DNA of 64,000 nucleotides from JBNKZU01 sp050301795 (GTDB taxonomy: Bacteria > Pseudomonadota > Gammaproteobacteria > Thiohalomonadales > Thiohalomonadaceae), in contig JBNKZU010000043.1 in assembly GCA_050301795.1 (NCBI GenBank), forward strand, positions 1 through 64,000, in the 5' to 3' direction. The notes beneath the pieces are model-generated. The model did not search any database and had not been told where the DNA came from. It worked only from the letters and a program-made list of their open reading frames with translations. Positions 1 to 8,125 of the stretch are shown here, one piece after another (position 1 is the stretch's first letter; the number at the start of each line of letters is the position of its first letter). Both the position numbers and the translations under genes were made by a program.

Positions 1-83
1 TAACACTCAGGAATTATTATTCAAGAAAATATTTTAGATTTTATTAATATTCCAATATTGCTCGTATACGCAATCCATTGGCG

Positions 84-136
84 TACTCATCCTTTGAGTG
101 TAACGATCAAAAAATGTTCAAAAAAAACATTTGAAC
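84..136. other. Two small inverted repeats in the leader region
   Basis: Bases 85-89 and 95-99 (ACTCA/TGAGT) can pair, as can 116-122 and 130-136 (GTTCAAA/TTTGAAC, 7-nt spacer rich in A). No convincing gene is visible in bases 1-247. These may be the tail of an upstream transcription unit or regulatory sites for the sulfur genes that follow. Confidence 0.3.
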
Positions 137-209
137 TTCGAATACCTAACCGCAATGTTGTAATAAATGACAAAAAGAGTTTGATATTTATTAGGAGTTG
201 TGGCTGAAT

Positions 210-225
210 ATTAGCAAATGCTAAT
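210..225. promoter_or_regulatory. Perfect inverted repeat (candidate operator) before rhodanese gene
   Basis: ATTAGCA-AA-TGCTAAT is a perfect 7-2-7 palindrome ending 22 bp before the ATG of the rhodanese gene. The AGAGGA ribosome-binding site (235-240) lies between them. A TTGATA at 181-186 could be a -35 element, which would put the palindrome at or just after a -10. The symmetry and position suggest a repressor operator. ArsR-family sulfur-responsive repressors are known to control sulfur-carrier genes in other bacteria, but which regulator binds here is not shown. Confidence 0.4.
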
Positions 226-247
226 TTAGATAGTAGAGGATAGCACT

Positions 248-565
248 ATGTTTGGTATAAATGAAGTTGATGTTGATCAGTTAGATGATTTGATAGCCCA
301 GGGTGAAGATATATTACTTATTGATGTCCGCACCCCGGCGGAGATAGCTCAAGGCGCAATCCCTGGTGCGGAACACTTGCCACTGCATCTTTTGCCTGTT
401 CATATCAGTCAAATCCCCAGTGATAAAAAGATTGTGTTTTATTGTCGTACAGGTGCTCGTTCTGCCCAAGCCTGTATGTTTGCTGCAAATCAGGGCACTT
501 CAAATGTCTGGAACCTGCGTGGTGGGATAATGGCATGGGCAAGAGAGGGAAAGGCGGTCGCATAG
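248..565 (+). CDS. Single-domain rhodanese (sulfurtransferase)
   Basis: A 105-residue single rhodanese domain. LIDVRTPAEIAQGAIPGA (about residues 24-41) is the typical N-terminal signature. CRTGARSAQA carries the catalytic loop with Cys66, which would take up a persulfide. LRGGIMAW is the usual C-terminal motif. There is no signal peptide, so it is cytoplasmic. The start is supported by AGAGGA just upstream. It is followed by tusA and dsrE2, an order described in sulfur-oxidising bacteria, where rhodanese passes sulfane sulfur to TusA. Function is inferred from family and neighbours; the substrate cannot be read from sequence. Confidence 0.88.
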   Translation: MFGINEVDVDQLDDLIAQGEDILLIDVRTPAEIAQGAIPGAEHLPLHLLPVHISQIPSDKKIVFYCRTGARSAQACMFAANQGTSNVWNLRGGIMAWAREGKAVA

Positions 566-577
566 CACCGCTTTTTT
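554..577 (+). terminator. Intrinsic terminator overlapping the rhodanese stop codon
   Basis: GCGGT (554-558) pairs with ACCGC (567-571) and is followed by six T. The stop codon TAG (563-565) lies in the loop. Transcription of rhodanese may be partly uncoupled from tusA, which starts 240 bp later. The stem is only 5 bp, so it may be leaky. Confidence 0.55.
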
Positions 578-807
578 CTAAAACCCAGTAAAAAACATAT
601 CTATTACAAAATTCTAATTTGGTAATATTTATCGTTTATAAAACAAAAAGATAGCCGTTTCTCTTAAAAAACAATCCAACTTTTAGTGGAATTTTTATGC
701 TTGCTTTCGCTTGCAAGTTGGAATATAAGAGTAGGATTGTTTACTAATTTACGGATTAGTACATTCTACCCATCCAATTTAATAATGACTCGTTGAGGAG
801 ACCAATA

Positions 808-1038
808 ATGTCAAATTTTGATCAGGAGCTTGACGCTTCAGGCTTGAACTGCCCACTTCCAATTCTTCGTGCGAAGAAAGCAATTTCAGGGCTTTCAGCA
901 GGTCAGGTTCTTCGTATCGTTGCGACTGACCCAGGTTCTGTTAAAGACTTCGAAGCCTTCTGTAAACAGACTGGCAATGAATTGATGGAATCAGGTGAAG
1001 AAGGCGGCAAGTTCGTCTTTATGATTAAAAAGTCGTAA
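808..1038 (+). CDS. tusA: TusA-family sulfur carrier protein
   Basis: A 76-residue protein beginning MSNFDQELDASGLNCPLP. The CPxP motif with Cys15, the persulfide-carrying residue, follows the first strand as in all TusA proteins. The ATG at 808 is preferred over an upstream in-frame start at 793 because GAGGAG at 795-800 is correctly spaced only for 808. TusA moves sulfur between rhodaneses, DsrE-type proteins and either tRNA thiolation or dissimilatory sulfur oxidation. The neighbours (rhodanese before, DsrE2 33 bp after) favour a role in sulfur oxidation or general sulfur trafficking. The 240-bp gap from rhodanese holds a terminator and imperfect inverted repeats around 671-741. Confidence 0.92.
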   Translation: MSNFDQELDASGLNCPLPILRAKKAISGLSAGQVLRIVATDPGSVKDFEAFCKQTGNELMESGEEGGKFVFMIKKS

Positions 1039-1070
1039 ATTATAACGAATAGAATTCAGGGGAAAATCAG

Positions 1071-1541
1071 ATGTCAGACCAGAAGAAAATGGCGATTATC
1101 GCTACAAAAGGCACGCTTGATTGGGCCTACCCTCCGTTTATTCTTGCCTCAACTGCTGCAGCACTGGGCTACGAGGTTGAGATATTCTTCACCTTTTATG
1201 GATTACAGGTTATTAAGAAAGACCTGAATCTTCAGGTAACATCGCTTGGAAATCCTGGAATGCCAATGCCTATGCCAATGCCGGTACTGCTTCAAGCACT
1301 TCCGGGCATGCAAGCAATGATGACTACCATGATGAAAGCAAAAATGAAGTCAAAAGGTGTTGCCAGCGTCGAAGAGTTGCGCGAACTATGTCAGGAAGCT
1401 GATGTTAGATTCGTCGCATGTCAAATGACCGTTGACCTGTTCGATATGGATCCAAGTGAGTTTATCGATGGCATCGAGTTTGGCGGTGCGGCAACTTTCT
1501 TTGAGTTTGCTGGGGATTCTGATATCTGCCTCTATATCTAA
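1071..1541 (+). CDS. dsrE2: DsrE2-type DsrE/F-like sulfurtransferase
   Basis: A 156-residue DsrE/DsrF/DrsH-like protein. KMAIIATKGTLDWAYPPFILASTAAALG is the N-terminal nucleotide-fold-like strand and helix. A proline/methionine repeat (GMPMPMPMPV, residues 63-72) and a Met-rich helix follow. Cys117 in VACQMT matches the conserved DsrE/TusD persulfide cysteine; Cys107 and Cys153 are also present. It lies 33 bp after tusA, with GGGG upstream, and ends at a strong terminator. In the rhodanese-tusA-dsrE2 clusters of sulfur oxidisers DsrE2 is thought to exchange sulfur with TusA; its precise role is unsettled. The family is recognised confidently, the symbol from context. Confidence 0.82.
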   Translation: MSDQKKMAIIATKGTLDWAYPPFILASTAAALGYEVEIFFTFYGLQVIKKDLNLQVTSLGNPGMPMPMPMPVLLQALPGMQAMMTTMMKAKMKSKGVASVEELRELCQEADVRFVACQMTVDLFDMDPSEFIDGIEFGGAATFFEFAGDSDICLYI

Positions 1542-1565
1542 GATTTGTAAAAGACAAATCACCAA

Positions 1566-1590
1566 AAACCCGGCAACGCCGGGTTTTTTT
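1566..1590 (+). terminator. Intrinsic terminator after dsrE2
   Basis: AACCCGGC-AAC-GCCGGGTT followed by a T run (to 1590): an 8-bp perfect stem with a 3-nt loop, 25 bp after the dsrE2 stop. Confidence 0.92.
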
Positions 1591-1680
1591 ATGTCTGGAA
1601 TATGAGTATTAGTTAAATTATATATTAAAAATATTTATGCATAGGGCAATAATACTTGAGTAAAACATTGGATTTTCTTA

Positions 1681-1707
1681 TTGACAATATTGAAATATCT
1701 CTATTAA
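1681..1707 (+). promoter_or_regulatory. Possible promoter for the FadL-type gene
   Basis: TTGACA at 1681-1686 with TATTAA at 1702-1707 (15-bp spacer) in AT-rich DNA, about 85 bp before the start. The spacer is short and the -10 matches 4 of 6, so this is tentative. Confidence 0.35.
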
Positions 1708-1793
1708 GGTGGGCGAATAATAACACTACAAATTAGTAAAGTATTTAATGAAATACTAATACGGTGTCTATGTTACCAACTGGAGAAGCCCTT

Positions 1794-3308
1794 ATGCCAA
1801 CAAAGAATAAAATCCTTGCACTATCCATAGCAATGGCTTGTGCACCTGTTACTGTTTTTGCAACCAATGGTATGAACCTGGAAGGCTATGGGCCGATAGC
1901 CACCGCAATGGGTGGTGCATCAATGGCCTACGATAACGGCACTGCTGCGATGATGAATAACCCAGCCACATTGGGTTTAATGGAGGATGGTCGCAGATTG
2001 GATCTTGCTTTAGGTGTGTTGGCTCCTGATGTAAAAGCAAGTTATGGAACGTTCTCATGGTCTTCCGATGCGACTAGCTTCATGATGCCTGCCATAGGTT
2101 GGGTTGGTAAAGATGACGGTAAAGCATTTGGTTTTGGTGTTTTTGCTCAAGGCGGAATGGGCACTGAGTTTAACCCTACCAGTACACAGCCTACGCCAGG
2201 TTCCGCATTTGTAGTAACACCAACCTCTACGAATCCGATGGGTGGAAATCTCTCTAATACATCGACGATTGCCTCAACAGTCATGGGGTGGGAAGAGATG
2301 TCCGAAGTTGGGGTTATGAGAATTATGCTTCCATTTGCGATGAATATGGGAGGTGACACATTTACTGTTGGCGCCAGTCTGGATTATGTAAAAGCCAATC
2401 TTGATATCAAGATGGTTATGCCTGGTGGAATGATGCAGGACATGATGCCCGGATTGGGTGGAACTGAACAAGCTGGCAGTATTACTGGCTCATTTGTAAC
2501 AACGATGGCAGGAATGATGGGCGCTGGCCCAGGCAAATTGCAGGCGTTGTATGGTGGTCAGTTCGATTTTGCAGATTCCAGTCCATATACCGGTCAGACT
2601 ACAGGAGGTGGTTTAGCGGTAAAACTAGGGTTTACGATGCACATGGGAGACAGCCTGACCATTGGTGGTACTTTCCATAATAAAACAGCAATCGCTGATC
2701 TTGAAGGTAATGGAACGCTTAATATGGCAATTGCAGCGGATCCAGGTACAGGGTCAACTGATATGGTTGTTCCTATGTCGGGTAAGCTTTCAGTTAAAGA
2801 TTTTCAATGGCCAACAACCATTGCTGTTGGTGTAGCATTCCAGCCGAATGATATGTTTATGGTTACTGCGGATGTAAAACAATTGAAGTGGTCAGACGTG
2901 ATGAAAGACTTCAAAATGGGATTTACACCAGATGCAACGCAGTCAAATGCTATGGCTCAAAACATGGTAACCGGTGGTGCCACACAGATGGATGCTACAC
3001 TTTTCCAGAATTGGGATGATCAGACTGTAATTCAGGTTGGAGTTGCATTTAATGTTTCAGAGCAACTAACACTTCGCGCAGGTCTTAATCGCTCTTCAAA
3101 TCCTGTACCGGATGCAAATCTGAATTACCTCTTCCCAGCTACGGTCGAAAACCATATGACATTAGGTGCTGGTTTTGAAATCAGCGATAATAGCGAGGTT
3201 AATTTCTCAATGACCTCAGCAGATAAGGCTGATAATACAAGTGGTATGGGGCTAGGTGTGACGCATTCTCAAACAAACTGGCAGTTAATGTATTCAATGA
3301 AATACTAA
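1794..3308 (+). CDS. FadL/TodX-type outer-membrane hydrophobic-compound channel
   Basis: A 504-residue exported protein. MPTKNKILALSIAMACAPVTVFA is a signal peptide. The mature start TNGMNLEGYGPIATAMGGAS, followed by MNNPATLGL, is the FadL signature (N-terminal plug with the NPA motif). The rest alternates as a beta barrel and is unusually Met-rich. FadL proteins carry long-chain fatty acids or hydrocarbons across the outer membrane. A GTG at 1764 is in frame, but ATG 1794 is preferred because GGAG at 1782-1785 is well placed and the signal peptide begins there. It is monocistronic, with a terminator 10 bp after the stop. The ligand is unknown. Confidence 0.85.
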   Translation: MPTKNKILALSIAMACAPVTVFATNGMNLEGYGPIATAMGGASMAYDNGTAAMMNNPATLGLMEDGRRLDLALGVLAPDVKASYGTFSWSSDATSFMMPAIGWVGKDDGKAFGFGVFAQGGMGTEFNPTSTQPTPGSAFVVTPTSTNPMGGNLSNTSTIASTVMGWEEMSEVGVMRIMLPFAMNMGGDTFTVGASLDYVKANLDIKMVMPGGMMQDMMPGLGGTEQAGSITGSFVTTMAGMMGAGPGKLQALYGGQFDFADSSPYTGQTTGGGLAVKLGFTMHMGDSLTIGGTFHNKTAIADLEGNGTLNMAIAADPGTGSTDMVVPMSGKLSVKDFQWPTTIAVGVAFQPNDMFMVTADVKQLKWSDVMKDFKMGFTPDATQSNAMAQNMVTGGATQMDATLFQNWDDQTVIQVGVAFNVSEQLTLRAGLNRSSNPVPDANLNYLFPATVENHMTLGAGFEISDNSEVNFSMTSADKADNTSGMGLGVTHSQTNWQLMYSMKY

Positions 3309-3318
3309 TCAAAAAAAG

Positions 3319-3348
3319 GCGACTGAGTTAAACCAGTCGCCTTTTTTG
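3319..3348 (+). terminator. Intrinsic terminator after FadL-type gene
   Basis: GGCGACTG (3319-3326), 8-nt loop, CAGTCGCC (3335-3342), then T6. Confidence 0.92.
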
Positions 3349-3375
3349 TTTCTAAAACATTAAGGAATTGTGTTT

Positions 3376-4314
3376 ATGAAAAAGATCCTTCTATCATTTC
3401 TGATGTTGCTCTTCTCAGTCGCAAGTAACGCAGATGAAAAGCTTAAGCCATTTATCTATGCCTATACAGCGACTGGTGATGTTGCGTCGCTGGAGCAACA
3501 ACTGGCGAAACAGTTAAGGGTAGGCGGGTTTGATGTTGTCGGAAAATATGTCCCTTTTGAGGGCACAACTATCATTGCGATCACCAACGATGTGCTCTTG
3601 AGTAATGCGGCAGCCTCTGAGTTTGGAGGCTATGGGGCGGTTCAGCGTATAGCACTGGTGAAGAAGGATGATGGCATTCAGGTGAGCTACACCAATCCGA
3701 CCTATATGGCTCATGCCTATCGTATGAACAGCGATCTCAATGGGGTTACTCAGCAATTAGGCAAAATAATTGGCAACGAGCATCAGTTTGGACCCAAGAA
3801 TGGACTCACACCAAAAGAGTTGCGTAGCTACCACTATATGTTTGGTATGGAATATTTTGATGATACGGATGAGCACCTTATTTTTGAGGCAGATAGCTAT
3901 CAGCAAGCTGTTGATAATATTGAAGCAAACCTTGCAAACAAGGTGGCAGGTGTTGGAAAGGTCTATCGGGTCGACCTGCCTGGCAAGGATGAGACGGTAT
4001 TTGGTGTTTCGTTAAATGCACCGAATGACAGCGCTCGTGCAATGGATGATGCCTACATTATGAGTGAGATCGATTTTAAGGATGAGCGATCAGCAGCACA
4101 TCTGCCTTATGAAATCCTTGTTTCAGGTAGTGATGTCTACTCACTCTATGCTCGTTTTCGAATTGCCATCAATTTCCCGGATCTATCCATGGTGGGGTCG
4201 AACAGCTTTATGAATATTATGAGTACACCAGATGCGATAAAGGATGCATTGACCATCGTAGCAGGCGGTAAGGTTCCAGTTGCCCCAACGTTCTCAACGA
4301 CTGGAGGCAACTAA
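3376..4314 (+). CDS. Exported protein of unknown function
   Basis: A 312-residue protein with a clear signal peptide (MKKILLSFLMLLFSVASNA, cut before DEKLK). The ATG at 3376 is chosen over GTG 3370 because AAGGA (3362-3366) is spaced for it. The mature part has two similar-looking alpha/beta stretches (around residues 30-130 and 150-290), each with a hydrophobic strand followed by conserved-looking YxYxxTG or SGSDVYSLY segments. The first half is reminiscent of DUF302-like folds, but this is not firm. No catalytic motif is obvious. It sits alone between two terminators. A soluble periplasmic location is inferred. Confidence 0.75.
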   Translation: MKKILLSFLMLLFSVASNADEKLKPFIYAYTATGDVASLEQQLAKQLRVGGFDVVGKYVPFEGTTIIAITNDVLLSNAAASEFGGYGAVQRIALVKKDDGIQVSYTNPTYMAHAYRMNSDLNGVTQQLGKIIGNEHQFGPKNGLTPKELRSYHYMFGMEYFDDTDEHLIFEADSYQQAVDNIEANLANKVAGVGKVYRVDLPGKDETVFGVSLNAPNDSARAMDDAYIMSEIDFKDERSAAHLPYEILVSGSDVYSLYARFRIAINFPDLSMVGSNSFMNIMSTPDAIKDALTIVAGGKVPVAPTFSTTGGN

Positions 4315-4396
4315 AAGTGGGGGAAAGAAAAACAAGAGGTTCTAAGAACTCAACGGAATAGACTCTATCCGTAGCGACACGGTAGTTATGATTAGA
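4315..4396 (+). other. Structured 3' region, possible small RNA
   Basis: Between the exported-protein stop and the next terminator two hairpins can form. One is GAGgTTC/GAACTC near 4335-4350. The other is CGGA(a)TAG-act-CTATCCG near 4354-4371. With the terminator at 4397-4418 this resembles a compact structured transcript or 3'UTR-derived RNA. No promoter is evident. Confidence 0.25.
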
Positions 4397-4418
4397 AGCC
4401 CCTTATTGGGGCTTTTTT
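4397..4418 (+). terminator. Intrinsic terminator
   Basis: AGCCCC-TTATT-GGGGCT with T6 (4413-4418). Confidence 0.9.
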
Positions 4419-4475
4419 ACGCACAGGCAATCGATAAAGTTTTAACTGAAAAAAATATGTAGATCGGTTACTCTA

Positions 4476-4510
4476 CGCCGTTTTCGCGGCGCCTGAAGAT
4501 GATCAGCGCC
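4476..4510 (+). promoter_or_regulatory. glyA leader with two mutually exclusive hairpins
   Basis: CGCCG (4476-4480) pairs with CGGCG (4487-4491). Alternatively GGCGC (4488-4492) pairs with GCGCC (4506-4510). Both use 4488-4491, so only one can form. It lies 36 bp before glyA. This could be an attenuator-like or protein-bound leader. No known riboswitch was recognised. Confidence 0.35.
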
Positions 4511-4546
4511 TGTTCATTAAAATTTTAGGTATTTCAGAGGTGTTGC

Positions 4547-5800
4547 ATGTTTGAAAAGACGATGCGTATTGCAGATTTTGATAGTGAGCTCTGGCAAGCA
4601 ATGGAAGACGAGTCAAAGCGCCAGGAAGAGCATATAGAGCTTATCGCCTCTGAAAACTATACCAGCCCAAGAGTCATGGAGGCTCAGGGTTCGGTTCTGA
4701 CCAACAAATACGCAGAGGGTTATCCTGGAAAGCGTTACTACGGTGGTTGTGAGTTTGTGGATAGCGCAGAGCAGTTGGCGATAGATCGCGTAAAGGAGCT
4801 GTTTGGTGCTGATTATGCGAATGTGCAGCCACACTCCGGTTCACAGGCCAATGCCGCAGTTTATATGGCGCTGTGTCAACCTGGTGATACCGTTCTTGGT
4901 ATGAGTCTGGCACATGGTGGACACTTGACCCACGGTGCCAAGCCAAACTTTTCTGGCAAGATCTACAATGCTGTTCAGTATGGCCTTAATCCTGAAACGG
5001 GCGAGATCGACTACGATGAGGTTGAGCGTTTAGCTAAAGAGCACAAACCTAAGATGATCGTAGCCGGATTCTCAGCATACTCACGAGTTGTTGATTGGCA
5101 GCGTTTCCGTGATATTGCTGATGAAGTTGGAGCCTATTTGATGGTTGATATGGCTCATGTTGCAGGCCTTATTGCTGCGGGTGTCTATCCAAGCCCAGTG
5201 GCGATCGCCGATGTCACCACATCAACAACCCATAAAACACTTCGTGGTCCTCGTGGCGGAATCATTCTCGCCAAGGCCAATGAAGAGATTGAAAAGAAAC
5301 TGAATTCGGTAGTATTCCCTGGAACTCAAGGCGGCCCACTGATGCATGTTATCGCCGGAAAAGCGGTTGCATTTAAAGAGGCACTTCAGGATGACTTCAA
5401 GACCTACCAGCAGCAAGTTGTGAAGAATGCTCAGGCGATGGCTTCGGTCTTTATTGAGCGTGGTTATGATGTGGTTTCAGGAGGTACAGATAATCATCTG
5501 ATTCTGGTCAGCTTCATCGAAGCAGGACTGACGGGTAAGGATGTCGATGCATGGCTGGGCGCAGCCAACATCACCGTGAATAAAAATGCGGTTCCAAATG
5601 ATCCACAATCACCGTTTGTAACATCAGGTATTCGTGTGGGCACGCCAGCAGTAACAACTCGTGGATTTAACGAAGAGGATTGCCGCACTCTCGCCGGCTG
5701 GATGTGTGACATCATCGACTCGCGTGGTGATGAGAAGGTGATTAGCGATGTAAAATCGATGGCGCTTTCGCTGTGTGAAAGCAAACCGGTTTATAAGTAA
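4547..5800 (+). CDS. glyA: Serine hydroxymethyltransferase
   Basis: A 417-residue, full-length SHMT. It converts serine and tetrahydrofolate to glycine and 5,10-methylene-THF with PLP. Visible landmarks are the N-terminal ELIASENYTS, KRYYGGCEFVD, the substrate loop HSGSQANAA, and the PLP-lysine motif TTSTTHKTLRGPRGG with Lys230. The start MFEKTMRIADFDSELW aligns with other GlyA proteins, with AGAGG at 4536-4540. It heads the + strand block glyA-nrdR-ribD-ribE-ribBA-ribH-nusB-thiL-pgpA, with 18 bp to nrdR. It is cytoplasmic and supplies one-carbon units and glycine. The identification is secure. Confidence 0.97.
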   Translation: MFEKTMRIADFDSELWQAMEDESKRQEEHIELIASENYTSPRVMEAQGSVLTNKYAEGYPGKRYYGGCEFVDSAEQLAIDRVKELFGADYANVQPHSGSQANAAVYMALCQPGDTVLGMSLAHGGHLTHGAKPNFSGKIYNAVQYGLNPETGEIDYDEVERLAKEHKPKMIVAGFSAYSRVVDWQRFRDIADEVGAYLMVDMAHVAGLIAAGVYPSPVAIADVTTSTTHKTLRGPRGGIILAKANEEIEKKLNSVVFPGTQGGPLMHVIAGKAVAFKEALQDDFKTYQQQVVKNAQAMASVFIERGYDVVSGGTDNHLILVSFIEAGLTGKDVDAWLGAANITVNKNAVPNDPQSPFVTSGIRVGTPAVTTRGFNEEDCRTLAGWMCDIIDSRGDEKVISDVKSMALSLCESKPVYK

Positions 5801-5818
5801 CAGGTTTCGAAATCATCG

Positions 5819-6331
5819 ATGCGCTGTCCGTTTTGTGGTGAACCAGATACAAAAGTAATCGACTCCCGTCTGGCAGACGAAGGGGATTCGGTAAGACGTC
5901 GGCGCGAGTGCACAAGTTGCGGTGAGCGTTATACCACGTATGAGACCGCAGAGTTGGTCATGCCACGAATCATTAAAGAGGATGGTACCCGAGTCCCCTT
6001 TGATGAAGAGAAGCTTCAAAACGGCATAATGCGCGCAATGGAAAAACGTCCGGTCGAGGCCGACCGTATAGAAGTTGCGATTAGTCGCATTAAGCACAAA
6101 CTTAGAGCCACTGGCGATCGCGAGGTAAAATCCCGCATACTTGGGGAGATGGTGATGCAGGAGCTACGTGAGCTTGATGAGGTCGCCTATGTCAGGTTTG
6201 CATCGGTCTATCGTAGTTTTCAGGATGTGAGTGAATTCTATAAAGAGATCGAAAGTCTTAAAGAGTTACCAACGATAAAGCAACAAGGGAATCAGGTTCC
6301 TTTTGTTGAGCGCCGAAAAAAGCCCAAATGA
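5819..6331 (+). CDS. nrdR: Transcriptional repressor NrdR
   Basis: A 170-residue NrdR. The N-terminal zinc ribbon has Cys3, Cys6, Cys31 and Cys34 (MRCPFCG ... CTSCG) with RRRREC for DNA contact. The ATP-cone covers about residues 49-139 (PRIIKEDGTRVPFDEEKLQNGI). NrdR represses ribonucleotide reductase genes when dATP is bound. It overlaps ribD by 4 bp (ATGA), so translation is likely coupled. It follows glyA as in many gammaproteobacteria. A good Shine-Dalgarno is lacking, so expression probably relies on read-through from glyA. Confidence 0.97.
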   Translation: MRCPFCGEPDTKVIDSRLADEGDSVRRRRECTSCGERYTTYETAELVMPRIIKEDGTRVPFDEEKLQNGIMRAMEKRPVEADRIEVAISRIKHKLRATGDREVKSRILGEMVMQELRELDEVAYVRFASVYRSFQDVSEFYKEIESLKELPTIKQQGNQVPFVERRKKPK

Positions 6332-7434
6332 GTCAAGATGCCGAATATATGGCACAAGCATTACGGCTTGCAGCGTGTGGTTTAAATACCACCGATCCCA
6401 ATCCAAGGGTTGGATGTGTCATTGTTAATGATCAAAAAGTTGTAGGCACAGGGTTTCATGTTCGCGCAGGTGAGCCTCACGCTGAGGTTCATGCATTGGC
6501 AGAAGCCGGGTCACAGGCAAAAGGGGCAACAGCCTATGTGACGCTTGAGCCGTGTTCACATCACGGTAAAACCCCGCCATGTGCTGATGCGCTGATTAAG
6601 GCAGAGGTATCAAGGGTTGTGGTTGCTATGGAAGACCCCAATCCATTGGTAGCTGGTCGGGGTATAAGGGCATTGAAAGATGCAGGTATAGAGGTTGAAA
6701 GTGGATTAATGCAAGCGGAAGCTTTGGCGTTAAACCCGGGATTTATAACGAGAATGATTGAAGGTCGACCATTTATTCGATGCAAACTCGCCATGAGCGT
6801 TGATGGCCGCACAGCGATGGCATCAGGTGAAAGCAAGTGGATCACAGGTGATGCTGCGCGAGAAGATGTTCAGCATCTGCGGGCACGAGCCTCAGCAATT
6901 ATGACCGGTATTGGAACCGTACTTGCGGATGATCCATCGATGAATGTTCGGCTCGAAGGCGTTGAACGACAACCGCTGCGTATTGTGCTTGATCCTCATT
7001 TGAGTATTCCTCTGGATGCACAGATATTGAGAGTCGAAGGAAAAACGCTGATTGTAACTGCAACGGAAGACCCGGATTATCAGGCACAGCTTGAACAAGC
7101 TGGGGCAGAGGTTGTGGTTATAGCCAACCATCGCGATTATATCGATCTCCATGCCTTGATGGCTGATCTCAATCGGCGCGGGATTAATGAATTACACTTG
7201 GAGACAGGTGCAACACTAAGCGGTGCATTCTTAAGAGCGGGTCTCATTGATGAGCTGATTATCTATATGGCACCCAAACTGATGGGTGATGGTGCTCGCG
7301 GCTTATTTCATACCCCTGGACTGGAAGAGATGGAAGATGCAATCGAACTATCAATTAAAGATATTCGTGCAGTCGGGGATGACTGGCGCATTACCTCTAC
7401 AATCATCTATCACAATGGCGACGAGGCATCATAG
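6328..7434 (+). CDS. ribD: Bifunctional riboflavin deaminase/reductase RibD
   Basis: A 368-residue RibD. The N-terminal zinc deaminase domain has His51 and Glu53 in HAEVHAL plus Cys76 and Cys85 in PCSHHGKTPPC. The C-terminal reductase domain begins near residue 147 (RPFIRCKLAMSVDGRTA) with NADPH-binding segments (WITGDAAREDV, GIGTVLADDPSMNVR). It deaminates and then reduces the product of GTP cyclohydrolase II. It overlaps nrdR by 4 bp and abuts the riboflavin synthase gene with no spacing, so it is part of a tightly coupled operon. Confidence 0.97.
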   Translation: MSQDAEYMAQALRLAACGLNTTDPNPRVGCVIVNDQKVVGTGFHVRAGEPHAEVHALAEAGSQAKGATAYVTLEPCSHHGKTPPCADALIKAEVSRVVVAMEDPNPLVAGRGIRALKDAGIEVESGLMQAEALALNPGFITRMIEGRPFIRCKLAMSVDGRTAMASGESKWITGDAAREDVQHLRARASAIMTGIGTVLADDPSMNVRLEGVERQPLRIVLDPHLSIPLDAQILRVEGKTLIVTATEDPDYQAQLEQAGAEVVVIANHRDYIDLHALMADLNRRGINELHLETGATLSGAFLRAGLIDELIIYMAPKLMGDGARGLFHTPGLEEMEDAIELSIKDIRAVGDDWRITSTIIYHNGDEAS

Positions 7435-8088
7435 ATGTTTACCGGGATCATAGAGGCGATAGGTAGCATACGCACATTAAAATCGGTGGGTAGTGATTAT
7501 CGCGTCTTTGTCGATAGTGGAGCGCTTGATCTGGGTGATGTAAAGCTTGGTGATAGTATTGCCGTTAACGGGGTTTGCCTTACCGTGATCCGCCTTGAGG
7601 CTGATGGCTTTTGGGCTGATGTTTCGGGTGAAACCGTCCGCAAAACCCGATTGGCAAAGATGGGTGAAGGCTCCAAGGTTAATCTTGAGAAGGCCTTAAC
7701 ACCTACAACACGACTCGGAGGGCATCTGGTCAGTGGTCATGTTGATGGTGTTGGTAAGGTGATCGAGCGTAATGATGATGGTCGATCACTTCAATTTACA
7801 ATCGATGCCCCCAAATCGATAGCAAGATATATTGCAGCAAAGGGTTCGATTACCATTGATGGCATTAGTTTAACCGTCAATAGTGTCAATGAATCGCTGT
7901 TTGAATTGAATATTGTTCCGCATACGCTTGATGAGACAACACTGAAAACACTTTCAGTTGGTGATGAGGTCAATCTGGAGGTTGACCTTATCGCAAGATA
8001 TCTTGAGCGATTATTGACGGGCGAACACAAGCGTGAGAAACCGGAGATCACCTCTGCGTTTCTTGCAGAACATGGTTTTATGCGTTAG
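7435..8088 (+). CDS. ribE: Riboflavin synthase, alpha subunit
   Basis: A 217-residue protein starting with the family hallmark MFTGIIEAIG. It has two lumazine-binding repeats (about residues 1-95 and 96-200); the second contains KGSITIDGISLTVN. It dismutates two 6,7-dimethyl-8-ribityllumazine molecules into riboflavin. The ATG follows the ribD stop directly. Length and motifs are normal. Confidence 0.96.
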   Translation: MFTGIIEAIGSIRTLKSVGSDYRVFVDSGALDLGDVKLGDSIAVNGVCLTVIRLEADGFWADVSGETVRKTRLAKMGEGSKVNLEKALTPTTRLGGHLVSGHVDGVGKVIERNDDGRSLQFTIDAPKSIARYIAAKGSITIDGISLTVNSVNESLFELNIVPHTLDETTLKTLSVGDEVNLEVDLIARYLERLLTGEHKREKPEITSAFLAEHGFMR

Positions 8089-8125
8089 TTGCTACTGACG
8101 CGAGTGAAATAGAGGACAGGTCCAA

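Noticed and set aside
1257..1290. Met-Pro repeat in DsrE2, looking like a tandem repeat expansion
   Set aside because: Short Met/Pro repeats at this place are usual in DsrE2-type proteins, so this is family structure rather than a novel repeat.
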